From a bacterium (lineage in GTDB: Bacteria; Zhuqueibacterota; QNDG01; JAGLOF01), in assembly GCA_016934955.1 (NCBI GenBank), contig JAFGRY010000010.1, forward strand, positions 1-64,000: a DNA stretch of 64,000 nt. Direction: 5' to 3'. Below the pieces are notes generated by a model, which made no database searches, had not been told where the DNA came from, and worked only from the letters and a program-made list of their open reading frames with translations. A program made the position numbers and the translations under genes. This document shows, in pieces, positions 44,067 to 51,415 of this stretch. Position 1 is the first letter of the stretch. Each line of letters opens with the position of its first letter.

Positions 44067-44576
44067 CTATTCCGTCTTCTCCTCTTCCGCGGCGGGTTCC
44101 TGCTCTTCGGCGCTCTCATCACCGGACTCCCCGGGTTCCTCGGTTTCGACGTCCCCGGCGGCCTCTTCCTTCTGTTCCTTCCCGGCACTGTCCGGACCGT
44201 CAGTGTCGGTGGAACCGGTCTCGTCGTCTTCGGCGACAGGGGATTTCCGTGCCCCTTCTCCGGGCTTCTCCTGCTCCTCCTTGAGAACGGATTTGTGCAC
44301 CAGAATCGTCAGCGAGCGCAGGATATTCTCATCCAGCTGAAACTCCCGCTCCAGACTCTGAATGAACGTACCTTCCGCTCCATACCTGACACAGACATAA
44401 AACCCGTACTGCTTCTTGCGGATTTCGTATGCAAGACGGCGTTTCCCCCAGCGATCCACCAGGCCGAGCTTACCACCGTTATTCTCGATAAATTTGAGGA
44501 ACTTGTCTACGGTCTTTTCGATGACATCATCTTGCAGGTGGGCATCAACAATAAACGTAGTTTCGTAGTCTTTCAA
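44067..44576 (-). CDS. rpsF: 30S ribosomal protein S6 with long acidic tail
   Basis: Protein of 169 residues. The S6 fold occupies about 1-95 ('MKDYETTFIVDAHLQDDVIE', 'RRLAYEIRKKQYGFYVCVRY'). The last 70 residues are an acidic, low-complexity tail rich in Glu, Asp, Gly and Ala, longer than the glutamate tail of E. coli S6. GGGAGG lies 7 bases before the ATG. A hairpin at 44602-44623 is in its leader. Confidence 0.96.
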   Translation of the reverse strand: MKDYETTFIVDAHLQDDVIEKTVDKFLKFIENNGGKLGLVDRWGKRRLAYEIRKKQYGFYVCVRYGAEGTFIQSLEREFQLDENILRSLTILVHKSVLKEEQEKPGEGARKSPVAEDDETGSTDTDGPDSAGKEQKEEAAGDVETEEPGESGDESAEEQEPAAEEEKTE

Positions 44577-44601
44577 CGTTTCACCTCCCTTCGGTCATTT
44601 G

Positions 44602-44623
44602 GCTGTTCCGGCAACGGAACAGC
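44602..44623 (-). promoter_or_regulatory. Leader hairpin upstream of rpsF
   Basis: GCTGTTCC (44616-44623, minus strand) pairs with GGAACAGC (44602-44609) around a 6-base loop GTTGCC, about 12 bases before the rpsF Shine-Dalgarno site. rpsF-rpsR operons in many bacteria are autoregulated by an S6:S18-binding leader hairpin containing CCG; this hairpin carries CCG on both sides of the loop, but the match is only suggestive. No T-tract follows. Confidence 0.35.
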
Positions 44624-44657
44624 AGGGCTTACTGTTTTATGAGTATATATGCTTCTT

Positions 44658-45308
44658 TTATTCGGTTTCGGGTTCCTCTGCGGCCCTCGCGGCTTCGCCC
44701 GCGACGCCTTCTTCACCCACTGCGCCTTCCGCCAGTTCTTCGGCGACAGGTTCGGCGACTTTCTTCGGCAGCACCACCGTGGCCAGATCCTGGTCTGGAT
44801 CGGTGATGATTTCCACTTTATCCAGTTTCAGGTCTCTGACATGAATGCTGTCGCCCACGTTCAGCTGTGACACATCGATCTCGACATGTTCCGGGATTTC
44901 CAGGGGCAGACCCTTGACTTCGATGAGGCGCTGGGAATGCTCCAGGATACCGCCCGCATCCTTGACGCCCACGGGTGTTCCATGGAGGATAACCGGAATG
45001 GTGAGAGTCACTTCCACGTCGAGCTTAACGCCCATGAAATCAATATGGACGACCTTTTCGGTCACCGGATCTTTCTGAATATCCCGAATGATGCACTTGC
45101 GGTTCTTGCTTCCTTCGAGAACGAGATCGATGACATTGACATCGTGACTGATGAGGCGCTGAAATATCAGCTGGTCCACCGTCAGCATCATTGGTTCGGC
45201 ATCGGATGCGTAATAGACGGCGGGTATCTTGCCGTGACGACGCAGCTCCTTTGTCTCCAGACGGCTGCCGCCCGCTCTCTTTTCCACTTTCAATTCTGCT
45301 ACTGCCAT
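44658..45308 (-). CDS. rplY: 50S ribosomal protein L25/general stress protein Ctc
   Basis: Protein of 216 residues from the ATG at 45308 (GAGG at 8 bases); an upstream frame extension to 45392 lacks homology. The 5S rRNA-binding L25 domain is at about 5-95 ('LKVEKRAGGSRLETKELRRH', 'NRKCIIRDIQKDPVTEKVVH'), the TL5/Ctc C-terminal beta domain at about 100-185, then an acidic Ala/Glu tail. 31 bases follow the prs stop, so prs-rplY are probably co-transcribed, a common pairing. Confidence 0.95.
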   Translation of the reverse strand: MAVAELKVEKRAGGSRLETKELRRHGKIPAVYYASDAEPMMLTVDQLIFQRLISHDVNVIDLVLEGSKNRKCIIRDIQKDPVTEKVVHIDFMGVKLDVEVTLTIPVILHGTPVGVKDAGGILEHSQRLIEVKGLPLEIPEHVEIDVSQLNVGDSIHVRDLKLDKVEIITDPDQDLATVVLPKKVAEPVAEELAEGAVGEEGVAGEAARAAEEPETE

Positions 45309-45339
45309 GCAGTATTCCTCATTTTTTATACGTAAATGA

Positions 45340-46260
45340 TCAAAACAGTGAACTGATCGACTCTTCGTTGTGGATCCGCCTGATCGCCTCACCGAAGAGC
45401 GGGGCTGAAGAAATGATTTCCAGCTTTTTAAACCGCTTCTCCTGAGGGACCTGTATCGTATCAGTTACGAAAATGCGTGATATTTTTGAATCCTGGATCC
45501 GCTGTACCGCGTCCTTTGAAAGTATTGGATGCGTACACGCGGCGAATATTTTGTTCGCGCCGGCATCGGCGATGATTTCGGCCGCCCTGCAGAGAGTGCC
45601 TGCGGTGTCGACCATGTCATCGATCATGATGACATCTCTGCCGGAAACATTGCCGATCAATGTCATGTCCGCGATTTTCCCCGGTCCCGACCGTTTCTTG
45701 TCGACGACCGCCAGGTCCGCGTTCAGTCTGGTGGCATAGGCGCCGGCCCGTTTCGAGCTGCCGATGTCGGGCGCTACCACTACCGGATCGGTGAGATCGA
45801 TTCTCTGCAGCCGGTCGACGAAAAGCGTCGATGAATACAGATGGTCGGACGGGATGTCGAAGAATCCCTGGATCGAGGCGGAGTGCAGATCCATGGTAAG
45901 CATTCTGTCCGCTCCCGCCACGGTGATCAGATTCGCCATGAGCTTTGACGAAATTGCGACCCGGGGCTGATCCTTGCGGTCCTGACGCGCGTATCCGAAA
46001 TAGGGAATTACCGCGGTGATCCGTTTCGCGGACGCGCGCCGTGACGCATCGATGAGCAGCAGCAGTTCGATCAGCCTGTCGCCGGGCGGACAGGTAGGCT
46101 GGACGATGAACACATCGGTTCCCCGAATATTTTCATCGTACTTGACGGAGATCTCACCGTCGTTGAACCTGGTGATCTTCGTTTTACCCAACGGCATTCC
46201 CAGGTAGTCCGCGATCTGCTCCGCAAGTTCAAGGTTACCAAGCCCGCTGAATATTTTCAT
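45340..46260 (-). CDS. prs: Ribose-phosphate pyrophosphokinase
   Basis: Protein of 306 residues from 'MKIFSG' at 46260; five further codons to an ATG at 46275 are possible but less usual. Key parts: 'VFIVQPTCPPGDRLIELLLL', the flexible loop 'YFGYARQDRKDQPR', 'TMDLHSASIQGFFDIPSDHL' and the PRPP loop 'VIMIDDMVDTAGTL'. Makes PRPP for nucleotide, His and Trp synthesis. The tRNA-Gln terminator lies just upstream. Confidence 0.96.
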   Translation of the reverse strand: MKIFSGLGNLELAEQIADYLGMPLGKTKITRFNDGEISVKYDENIRGTDVFIVQPTCPPGDRLIELLLLIDASRRASAKRITAVIPYFGYARQDRKDQPRVAISSKLMANLITVAGADRMLTMDLHSASIQGFFDIPSDHLYSSTLFVDRLQRIDLTDPVVVAPDIGSSKRAGAYATRLNADLAVVDKKRSGPGKIADMTLIGNVSGRDVIMIDDMVDTAGTLCRAAEIIADAGANKIFAACTHPILSKDAVQRIQDSKISRIFVTDTIQVPQEKRFKKLEIISSAPLFGEAIRRIHNEESISSLF

Positions 46261-46293
46261 GTCGTTGCCGTTCATCTGTCCATAACCATTATG

Positions 46294-46329
46294 AAAACGC
46301 CCGGAACCCTCGACAGGTACAGTTCCGGG
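46294..46329 (-). terminator. Terminator after tRNA-Gln
   Basis: CCCGGAAC (46322-46329 on the minus strand) pairs with GTTCCGGG (46300-46307); CGTTTTC follows. It lies about 36 bases after the tRNA 3' end and 34 bases before the prs start. Confidence 0.6.
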
Positions 46330-46364
46330 AGCACCATACCGAATGCATCGTCACGCTGCTTCAG

Positions 46365-46436
46365 CTGGGGCGGGAGGATTCGAACCCCCGAATGCATGGA
46401 CCAAAACCATGTGACTTACCGCTTGTCGACGCCCCA
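46365..46436 (-). tRNA. tRNA-Gln (anticodon UUG)
   Basis: A 72-nt tRNA on the minus strand. Acceptor TGGGGCG (46430-46436) with CGCCCCA (46366-46372), discriminator G. Anticodon stem CATGG/CCATG with loop TTTTGGT, anticodon TTG. T-arm GGGGGTTCGAATCCTCC. CCA is not encoded. Confidence 0.96.
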
Positions 46437-46511
46437 GAATGTCATAACAGAACCAGGGTAAATTGATAAATCCGGCCGCCGTACAGTGTTCCTGACAACC
46501 GGATTCCCTGA

Positions 46512-47363
46512 TCATCTTTCATATACCGGAGTGCAGATATGGCAGGTCAAATCATGTCCCGCCCTGATATGCGCCATCGCTTTTTCCGCGTCGTCCCTCC
46601 TGCGGTACAGCCCGAACATCGTGGACCCGCTGCCGCTCATGGACGCGTAAAATGACCCCGAACCGTACAGTCGCTCTTTGATGTCGGCGAGCAGGGGAAA
46701 CCACCCGAACACCGTTGTTTCAAAATCATTGACGCAGTGCTTCCTGAGTCCGACCTCGTCAAAGCCCGGAAAAAGCGCCCTAAATGTAGTAAATTTTTCT
46801 TCTTTTGTCAAGGCAATTCTGGCACTTCCGTAGGCCCGGGAGGTGGACACGTGAATGCCGGGACAGACCAGCAGAATGTAATAGCGGTGACGCATGGGAA
46901 CCGGCTCCAGGATCTCACCCCGCCCTCTGCCGAACTGGGTGCCTCCCTTTATGAAAAAGGGCACATCTGACCCGATTCCGGCTCCGATCTCACAAAGATC
47001 GGCCTCGGTCAGACCGGTGTCCCAGAGGCGGTTCGCGGCCGCCAGCACGGCCGCGGCGTTGCTGCTGCCGCCCCCCAGTCCCGCTCCGGAGGGAATGCGT
47101 TTCTCGAGATCGACGGCCAGGCCATCGTCCACACCCGTGCGTTTTCGGAACCGTTCAAAGGCCTGCCAGATGATATTCCGTTCATCCACGGGGATATCCG
47201 GCCGGCTGCAGGTGATGCTGATCCCGGCGGCCTGTCTGCGCAGGCGGATTGTGTCCCCCAGGCTGATCTCCTGAAAGAGGGTGGCGATGTCGTGGAATCC
47301 GTCCGTGCGTTTTCCCAGGATGAGCAGACCCAGATTAATTTTTGCATAGGAAAGGATGATCAT
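46512..47363 (-). CDS. ispE: 4-diphosphocytidyl-2-C-methyl-D-erythritol kinase
   Basis: Protein of 283 residues of the GHMP kinase family. It opens 'IILSYAKINLGLLILGKRTD', has the ATP loop 'IPSGAGLGGGSSNAAAV' (about 90-106) and the third motif 'FYASMSGSGSTMFGLY'. Phosphorylates CDP-methylerythritol in the MEP isoprenoid pathway, so this organism makes isoprenoids through MEP. Overlaps the ppx/gppA gene by 4 bases. Confidence 0.96.
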   Translation of the reverse strand: MIILSYAKINLGLLILGKRTDGFHDIATLFQEISLGDTIRLRRQAAGISITCSRPDIPVDERNIIWQAFERFRKRTGVDDGLAVDLEKRIPSGAGLGGGSSNAAAVLAAANRLWDTGLTEADLCEIGAGIGSDVPFFIKGGTQFGRGRGEILEPVPMRHRYYILLVCPGIHVSTSRAYGSARIALTKEEKFTTFRALFPGFDEVGLRKHCVNDFETTVFGWFPLLADIKERLYGSGSFYASMSGSGSTMFGLYRRRDDAEKAMAHIRAGHDLTCHICTPVYER

Positions 47364-48238
47364 ACCAGCCCTAACTCCCGCAGAACGATACCGAACCGGA
47401 GCCCCCGGTCATGCACACTGATCCATTCATGGCCGCTGCGGGCAAGCAGATGGTCGAGGATCATCGCTCCCGCCGGCAATATGTCGGCGCGGCCGGGATC
47501 GATGGCGACCCGTACCCGCCGTTCCCGGCTGTCCATGCCCGCGAGTTCCCGTTTCATGGCCGCAACGGCGGCGGCGGCAAGCATGTGGCCGTCCACAGCG
47601 TCCGCTTCGTACCGGTTGAGCCCGAGATCGAGGGCGGCCAGGGTGGTCACCGTGCCGCCGATACCGGCGAGCCGGCTGCTCCGCAGCAGGCCCTCACAGC
47701 CGGGGAAGAGCGCGGGCATATCCTGATCGGCGCACTCCGTTTCCGTGCATGTCACCGCTCCCGCTCCGTAACTCCGCCAGTCGATAATGCGGGTGCCCTC
47801 TCCCCTGATGATCTCGGTGCTGCCGCCTCCGATATCGAGTACGGTCACGGTTCCCCCGTATGACGCCGCCCAGGTTGCGCCCAGATACCCGTAGCGGGAC
47901 TCCTCCTCCTCGGAGAGCACGTCAATGTCCAGCCCGGCATGTTCCGCCACCTCCTGCACGATGCGGTCACAGTTCGATGCCGCTCTGAAAACCCTGGTGC
48001 CGACGGCAATGATTCGGGGGGATCCGGCCGCCAGAGCCTCTTTCCTGAATTCGTGCAGGACAGGCAGCAGCCGCCGAAGCGGTTCATCCCCGACCGTTCC
48101 CGTCGCGGCCAGCCCCTCTCCGAGCCTGACCGCGGCGGTGCGCTGCAGCACGGATCGTACCCGGCTGCCGCCGTCATGCTCCGCGATCAGGAGCAGTACC
48201 GACTGGGTGCCGATGTCGATGACCGCGATCCGGGTCAT
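47360..48238 (-). CDS. Ppx/GppA family exopolyphosphatase/pppGpp phosphatase
   Basis: Protein of 292 residues from an ATG at 48238 sharing one base with the previous stop (TGATG); a GTG one codon upstream is possible. ASKHA fold with 'RIAVIDIGTQSVLLLIAE', 'EEEESRYGYLGATWAASYGG' and 'TVLDIGGGSTEIIRGEG'. At under 300 residues it has only the two core domains and lacks the C-terminal HD-like domain of E. coli Ppx, like the short Ppx1/2 types. Whether polyphosphate or pppGpp is the substrate cannot be told. Confidence 0.92.
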   Translation of the reverse strand: MTRIAVIDIGTQSVLLLIAEHDGGSRVRSVLQRTAAVRLGEGLAATGTVGDEPLRRLLPVLHEFRKEALAAGSPRIIAVGTRVFRAASNCDRIVQEVAEHAGLDIDVLSEEEESRYGYLGATWAASYGGTVTVLDIGGGSTEIIRGEGTRIIDWRSYGAGAVTCTETECADQDMPALFPGCEGLLRSSRLAGIGGTVTTLAALDLGLNRYEADAVDGHMLAAAAVAAMKRELAGMDSRERRVRVAIDPGRADILPAGAMILDHLLARSGHEWISVHDRGLRFGIVLRELGLV

Positions 48239-48891
48239 CACTCCTCTTCCCGCCGGAACAGCCCGCTCTTCCCTGACATCACTCTGTCTCCGAATCCGGT
48301 TATGTTGAGAAAGAACCGCACCGCCCAGTGGCTTGCCTTGCGTCCGGGCTGGTCTTTCAGGGAGATGGAACGGGGGTCGAGCTCACGGGCTTCCCCCGAG
48401 AGCCAGCGGCGGATCTCATCGACATTTTCAACCGACATGGGATGCACCACTGCCCGGGCGGCGATGTAATAGCGGCTGTCGGCCCGAACCCCGCCCTCGG
48501 GGGCAAGCCCGATATCCTGCAGGATCGAGCAGCTCGCCCGCAAACTGTCCTCATTCATCTGGCGGGGATCATCGGATCCGGCGATAAGCTGATACTGCTT
48601 CAGCCAGGGATCATAGGAAAGCTTGATGCGGGTGTATTTTTCACAGACCAGCCGGTCGGCCCAGCCCCCGCGCTGTTCCCAGAGCTGTATCTGGTACTCC
48701 ATGGCGGCCGTCATACCCTTGCGAAGCCGCGGGACAATGTCGTCCCGGAACAGCTGCTTGAAGAGAATATCCGCGGAAACGACACTGTCGGTGACGGTTA
48801 TGTTTCTGAATTCCACCGGCTTCTCGGCCGCCCAGGCCCTGAGGCAAAAGCCGCAGCTGAGGAAGAGCAGGATACGGATGTATTTATTCAT
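48238..48891 (-). CDS. DUF4390 domain protein, exported
   Basis: Protein of 217 residues with a signal peptide (1-21, 'ILLFLSCGFCLRAWAAE'). The DUF4390 body includes 'ITVTDSVVSADILFKQLFRD', 'MEYQIQLWEQRGGWADRL' and 'YYIAARAVVHPMSVENVDEI'. DUF4390 proteins are periplasmic, small, and often near two-component or cell-division genes; function not established. Coupled to the Ppx/GppA gene by a shared base. Confidence 0.83.
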   Translation of the reverse strand: MNKYIRILLFLSCGFCLRAWAAEKPVEFRNITVTDSVVSADILFKQLFRDDIVPRLRKGMTAAMEYQIQLWEQRGGWADRLVCEKYTRIKLSYDPWLKQYQLIAGSDDPRQMNEDSLRASCSILQDIGLAPEGGVRADSRYYIAARAVVHPMSVENVDEIRRWLSGEARELDPRSISLKDQPGRKASHWAVRFFLNITGFGDRVMSGKSGLFRREEE

Positions 48892-48965
48892 GGGACATCG
48901 ATTGCGAACACATACCTGGGTGAATATACGGGAAACCGGTGACCATTGTTGCCGGAAGCGCGTTT

Positions 48966-49451
48966 CTAGCGGGCGAGATCGATCAGCCGTGACACGGCTG
49001 AGACACCCCGGGGCACGGTCAGACCCGCGGGATTGTACCAGACCGCCCCGAGACCGCAGGCCGCCGCGGCCAGCACGTCATTCTCGAGGGAATCGCCGAT
49101 CATCACCATCTCCCGGGGGAGACACCCGAGGCGGGAGGCCACGGCCAGGAAAAATTGCCGGGATGGTTTCGCGCAGCCAAGCTCCCTGAAACAGAATATC
49201 CCGCTGAAAAAACGATCGAGATCGACCCGGGCCAGCGCACCGCGAATCTCGCCGGCCGTCGAATCACGGGCATTGGTGGCGACATGGCAGTCATAGCGTC
49301 CGCGAAGCCGTTCAAGCGCGGAGACGGCACCGGGAACAGCCTCCACCCGCTTCCAGCGGTACATCGGCCCCGACTCTGCGGGGAAATCCACCATCAGGGT
49401 GTTTCCCCAGTCAAACAGCAGGCAGCGGCAGTGCGGCGGCAGTATCGGCAT
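48966..49451 (-). CDS. HAD-superfamily phosphatase
   Basis: Protein of 161 residues. Motif I is 'LLFDWGNTL', where the nucleophile Asp is present and the second Asp is replaced by Gly, a variant seen in a subfamily of HAD proteins. Motif II is 'VATNAR', motif III Lys in 'CAKPSRQFF' and motif IV 'MIGDSLENDV'. No large cap domain fits this length. Small-molecule phosphatase, substrate unknown. It begins 19 bases after the glmM-like stop. Confidence 0.88.
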   Translation of the reverse strand: MPILPPHCRCLLFDWGNTLMVDFPAESGPMYRWKRVEAVPGAVSALERLRGRYDCHVATNARDSTAGEIRGALARVDLDRFFSGIFCFRELGCAKPSRQFFLAVASRLGCLPREMVMIGDSLENDVLAAAACGLGAVWYNPAGLTVPRGVSAVSRLIDLAR

Positions 49452-49470
49452 GGGAAACGCGGGCGGCCCG

Positions 49471-50847
49471 TTACGAATGGTTCCGGTCCCCGGTCATGAG
49501 GGCGCTGATCGCGTCGATGTATTCGCCGCACGCGGCTCTGGCAGCGTTCAGGGTGCCGGCTTCGGCGATGACCCTGATAATCGGCTCGGTGTTCGATTTG
49601 CGGATGTGCACCCAGTGGTCCGGAAAATCGATCTTCAGCCCGTCGAGCGCGGACACCCGTTCGCCGCTGAACCGCTGCCTGAGTGTTTCCATAATGGCGT
49701 CGGGATCGCTGTCACCGATATGCAGCTTCTCCTTGGCCATGGCATACCCGGGAAGCGAGCCGCGGGCCGCGGAAGCGGTGCAGCGCCTCTCGGTCAGTGC
49801 CTGGAGCGTCAGCGCGATTGCCAGCGGCGCATCACGTCCGGCGTGAAGCGCCGGCAGGATCACGCCGCCATTGCCCTCTCCGCCGATCACCGCGCCTGTT
49901 TCGAGCATCTTTTTCGCGACATGAATTTCGCCCACTTTTGTCCGGTGGCAGACCGCACCGGCAGCGGCGGCGATGTCATCGACGGCCCGTGTCGTCGACA
50001 TGTTGACGACTACGGGACCCTTCATGTTCGCCAGGACGTGTGCCGCGGCAAAACTCACCGTATACTCTTCACCCCAGGGCACGCCCTCTTCATCGATAAT
50101 CGCGCACCGGTCCACATCAGGATCGACGGCGAATCCGATATCGGCTTTTTCGCTCACGGTCAGCCTGCAGAGGTCCCCGAGATGTTCCGGAACCGGTTCA
50201 GGCGTATGGCTGAAACGTCCGGTGGGCTCCCGGTTCAGGAAAAACACCGTGCATCCAAGCGCCTCGAACAGCTGCGGCAGGATGGTCCCGCCGGCGCCGT
50301 TCACACAGTCACAGGCTACTCTGAACCCCCTGCGTCTGACAGCTGCCGCATCGATAAGAGGAAGGGACAGGATCGCCTGAACGTGCTCTTCGGATGCCCC
50401 GGTCTTTTCGCTGACGCGGCCGATGCCGTCCCAGGGGGCCCAGGCGAAACCGCGCCGCTGAACAATGCCGGCGACGGCGGCGCCCTGTTCCTCGTCGAGA
50501 AACAGCCCCTCGGACGTCAGCAGCTTGAGGGCGTTCCATTCAACGGGGTTGTGGCTGGCGGTGATCACGATCCCGCCGACGGCATCCGAATGCTGCACCG
50601 CCATTTCAACCGTGGGTGTGGAACAGACGCCCAGGTCAACCGGATTGCATCCCACCGCCGTCAACCCCGCGAACACCGCTGATTGTACCATCTCACCGGT
50701 GATGCGGGAATCACGGCCCACCATGACCCGACCCGCCCCGTAGAGCGTGCCCGCGGCGGCGGCGAATTCCGTAATCAGCAGCGGGCTCAGTCCTTCCCCG
50801 ACAATGCCCCTGATCCCGGAGACACTGATCATCACCGGTTTGCTCAT
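49471..50847 (-). CDS. glmM: Phosphoglucosamine/phosphomanno-mutase
   Basis: Protein of 458 residues of the alpha-D-phosphohexomutase family. The phosphoserine loop is 'VITASHNPVEWNALK' (Ser98), the metal loop 'DPDVDRCAII', the sugar-binding loop 'GGEGNGGVI' and the phosphate-binding loop 'RKSNTEPIIRVIAEA'. 'GEGNGG' and the N-terminal 'SGIRGIVGEGL' resemble GlmM and archaeal-type mutases. Likely makes glucosamine-1-phosphate for cell wall; phosphomannomutase activity remains possible. Overlaps the S23 gene by 4 bases. Confidence 0.88.
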   Translation of the reverse strand: MSKPVMISVSGIRGIVGEGLSPLLITEFAAAAGTLYGAGRVMVGRDSRITGEMVQSAVFAGLTAVGCNPVDLGVCSTPTVEMAVQHSDAVGGIVITASHNPVEWNALKLLTSEGLFLDEEQGAAVAGIVQRRGFAWAPWDGIGRVSEKTGASEEHVQAILSLPLIDAAAVRRRGFRVACDCVNGAGGTILPQLFEALGCTVFFLNREPTGRFSHTPEPVPEHLGDLCRLTVSEKADIGFAVDPDVDRCAIIDEEGVPWGEEYTVSFAAAHVLANMKGPVVVNMSTTRAVDDIAAAAGAVCHRTKVGEIHVAKKMLETGAVIGGEGNGGVILPALHAGRDAPLAIALTLQALTERRCTASAARGSLPGYAMAKEKLHIGDSDPDAIMETLRQRFSGERVSALDGLKIDFPDHWVHIRKSNTEPIIRVIAEAGTLNAARAACGEYIDAISALMTGDRNHS

Positions 50848-51278
50848 CGGTAATCTCTGTGCTGCGGTTTCACCGATTCGGTTTTCACTGAACGCACCAG
50901 GCCGGTAAGCATGCGCCCGACCTCTTCGAGGGCTTCGATGGTGTCGGGCACCTCCCGGATGTATCCGAGCTGTTCCGAAAGGATAAAGTAATATTTGAGC
51001 GCCTCCAGCGATTCCAGCGTCTTTTTATACGGCACGGCCTTCTCCTTCGGATTTCGGCGCATGAACCCCTGCGCGATGTACACCGGAATGTCCATTGCGG
51101 CCTGCCGCATCCGGGACGCCAGCTCACCCTTCTCTTCCTTTGGAAATTTCTTTGTCACCTCATAGGTTTCGAGAACCAGCGCATGCGCCTTTTTCCAGAC
51201 ATTGAGCTGTCGAAAATCAGTGAGCTTTTCCGATAATTCCCCTTCCGGCGGTTCCGCTGCATTGAAAATTTTTGTCAT
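50844..51278 (-). CDS. Four-helix bundle protein (S23/IVP family)
   Basis: Protein of 144 residues from the ATG at 51278 (GAGG 11 bases upstream); an ATG at 51314 would add 12 residues. The family signature is clear: 'LTDFRQLNVWKKAHALVLET', 'ASRMRQAAMDIPVYIAQGFM', 'KALESLEALKYYFILSEQL'-type helices. First known as proteins within 23S rRNA intervening sequences, they are now found free-standing across many bacteria, forming pentamers of unknown role. Here it is not in rRNA but coupled to glmM by a 4-base overlap. Confidence 0.9.
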   Translation of the reverse strand: MTKIFNAAEPPEGELSEKLTDFRQLNVWKKAHALVLETYEVTKKFPKEEKGELASRMRQAAMDIPVYIAQGFMRRNPKEKAVPYKKTLESLEALKYYFILSEQLGYIREVPDTIEALEEVGRMLTGLVRSVKTESVKPQHRDYR

Positions 51279-51415
51279 GTCTACTGTTCCCTCTTGGTCA
51301 TGTGGTTGGTGCAAAGGGCTGGTCCCCGGCAGCCCTCTTCATGCGCCGCCTCCTGCACGCGAAGGCGGATTGTCCCCTGTCATTCGCTGAACAGCATGCC
51401 GCGTCGGTGCCGCGG

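Noticed and set aside
50844-51278. S23 protein as a sign of a 23S rRNA intervening sequence.
   Set aside because: No rRNA surrounds it; it is coupled to the mutase gene by overlap, as in many free-standing family members.
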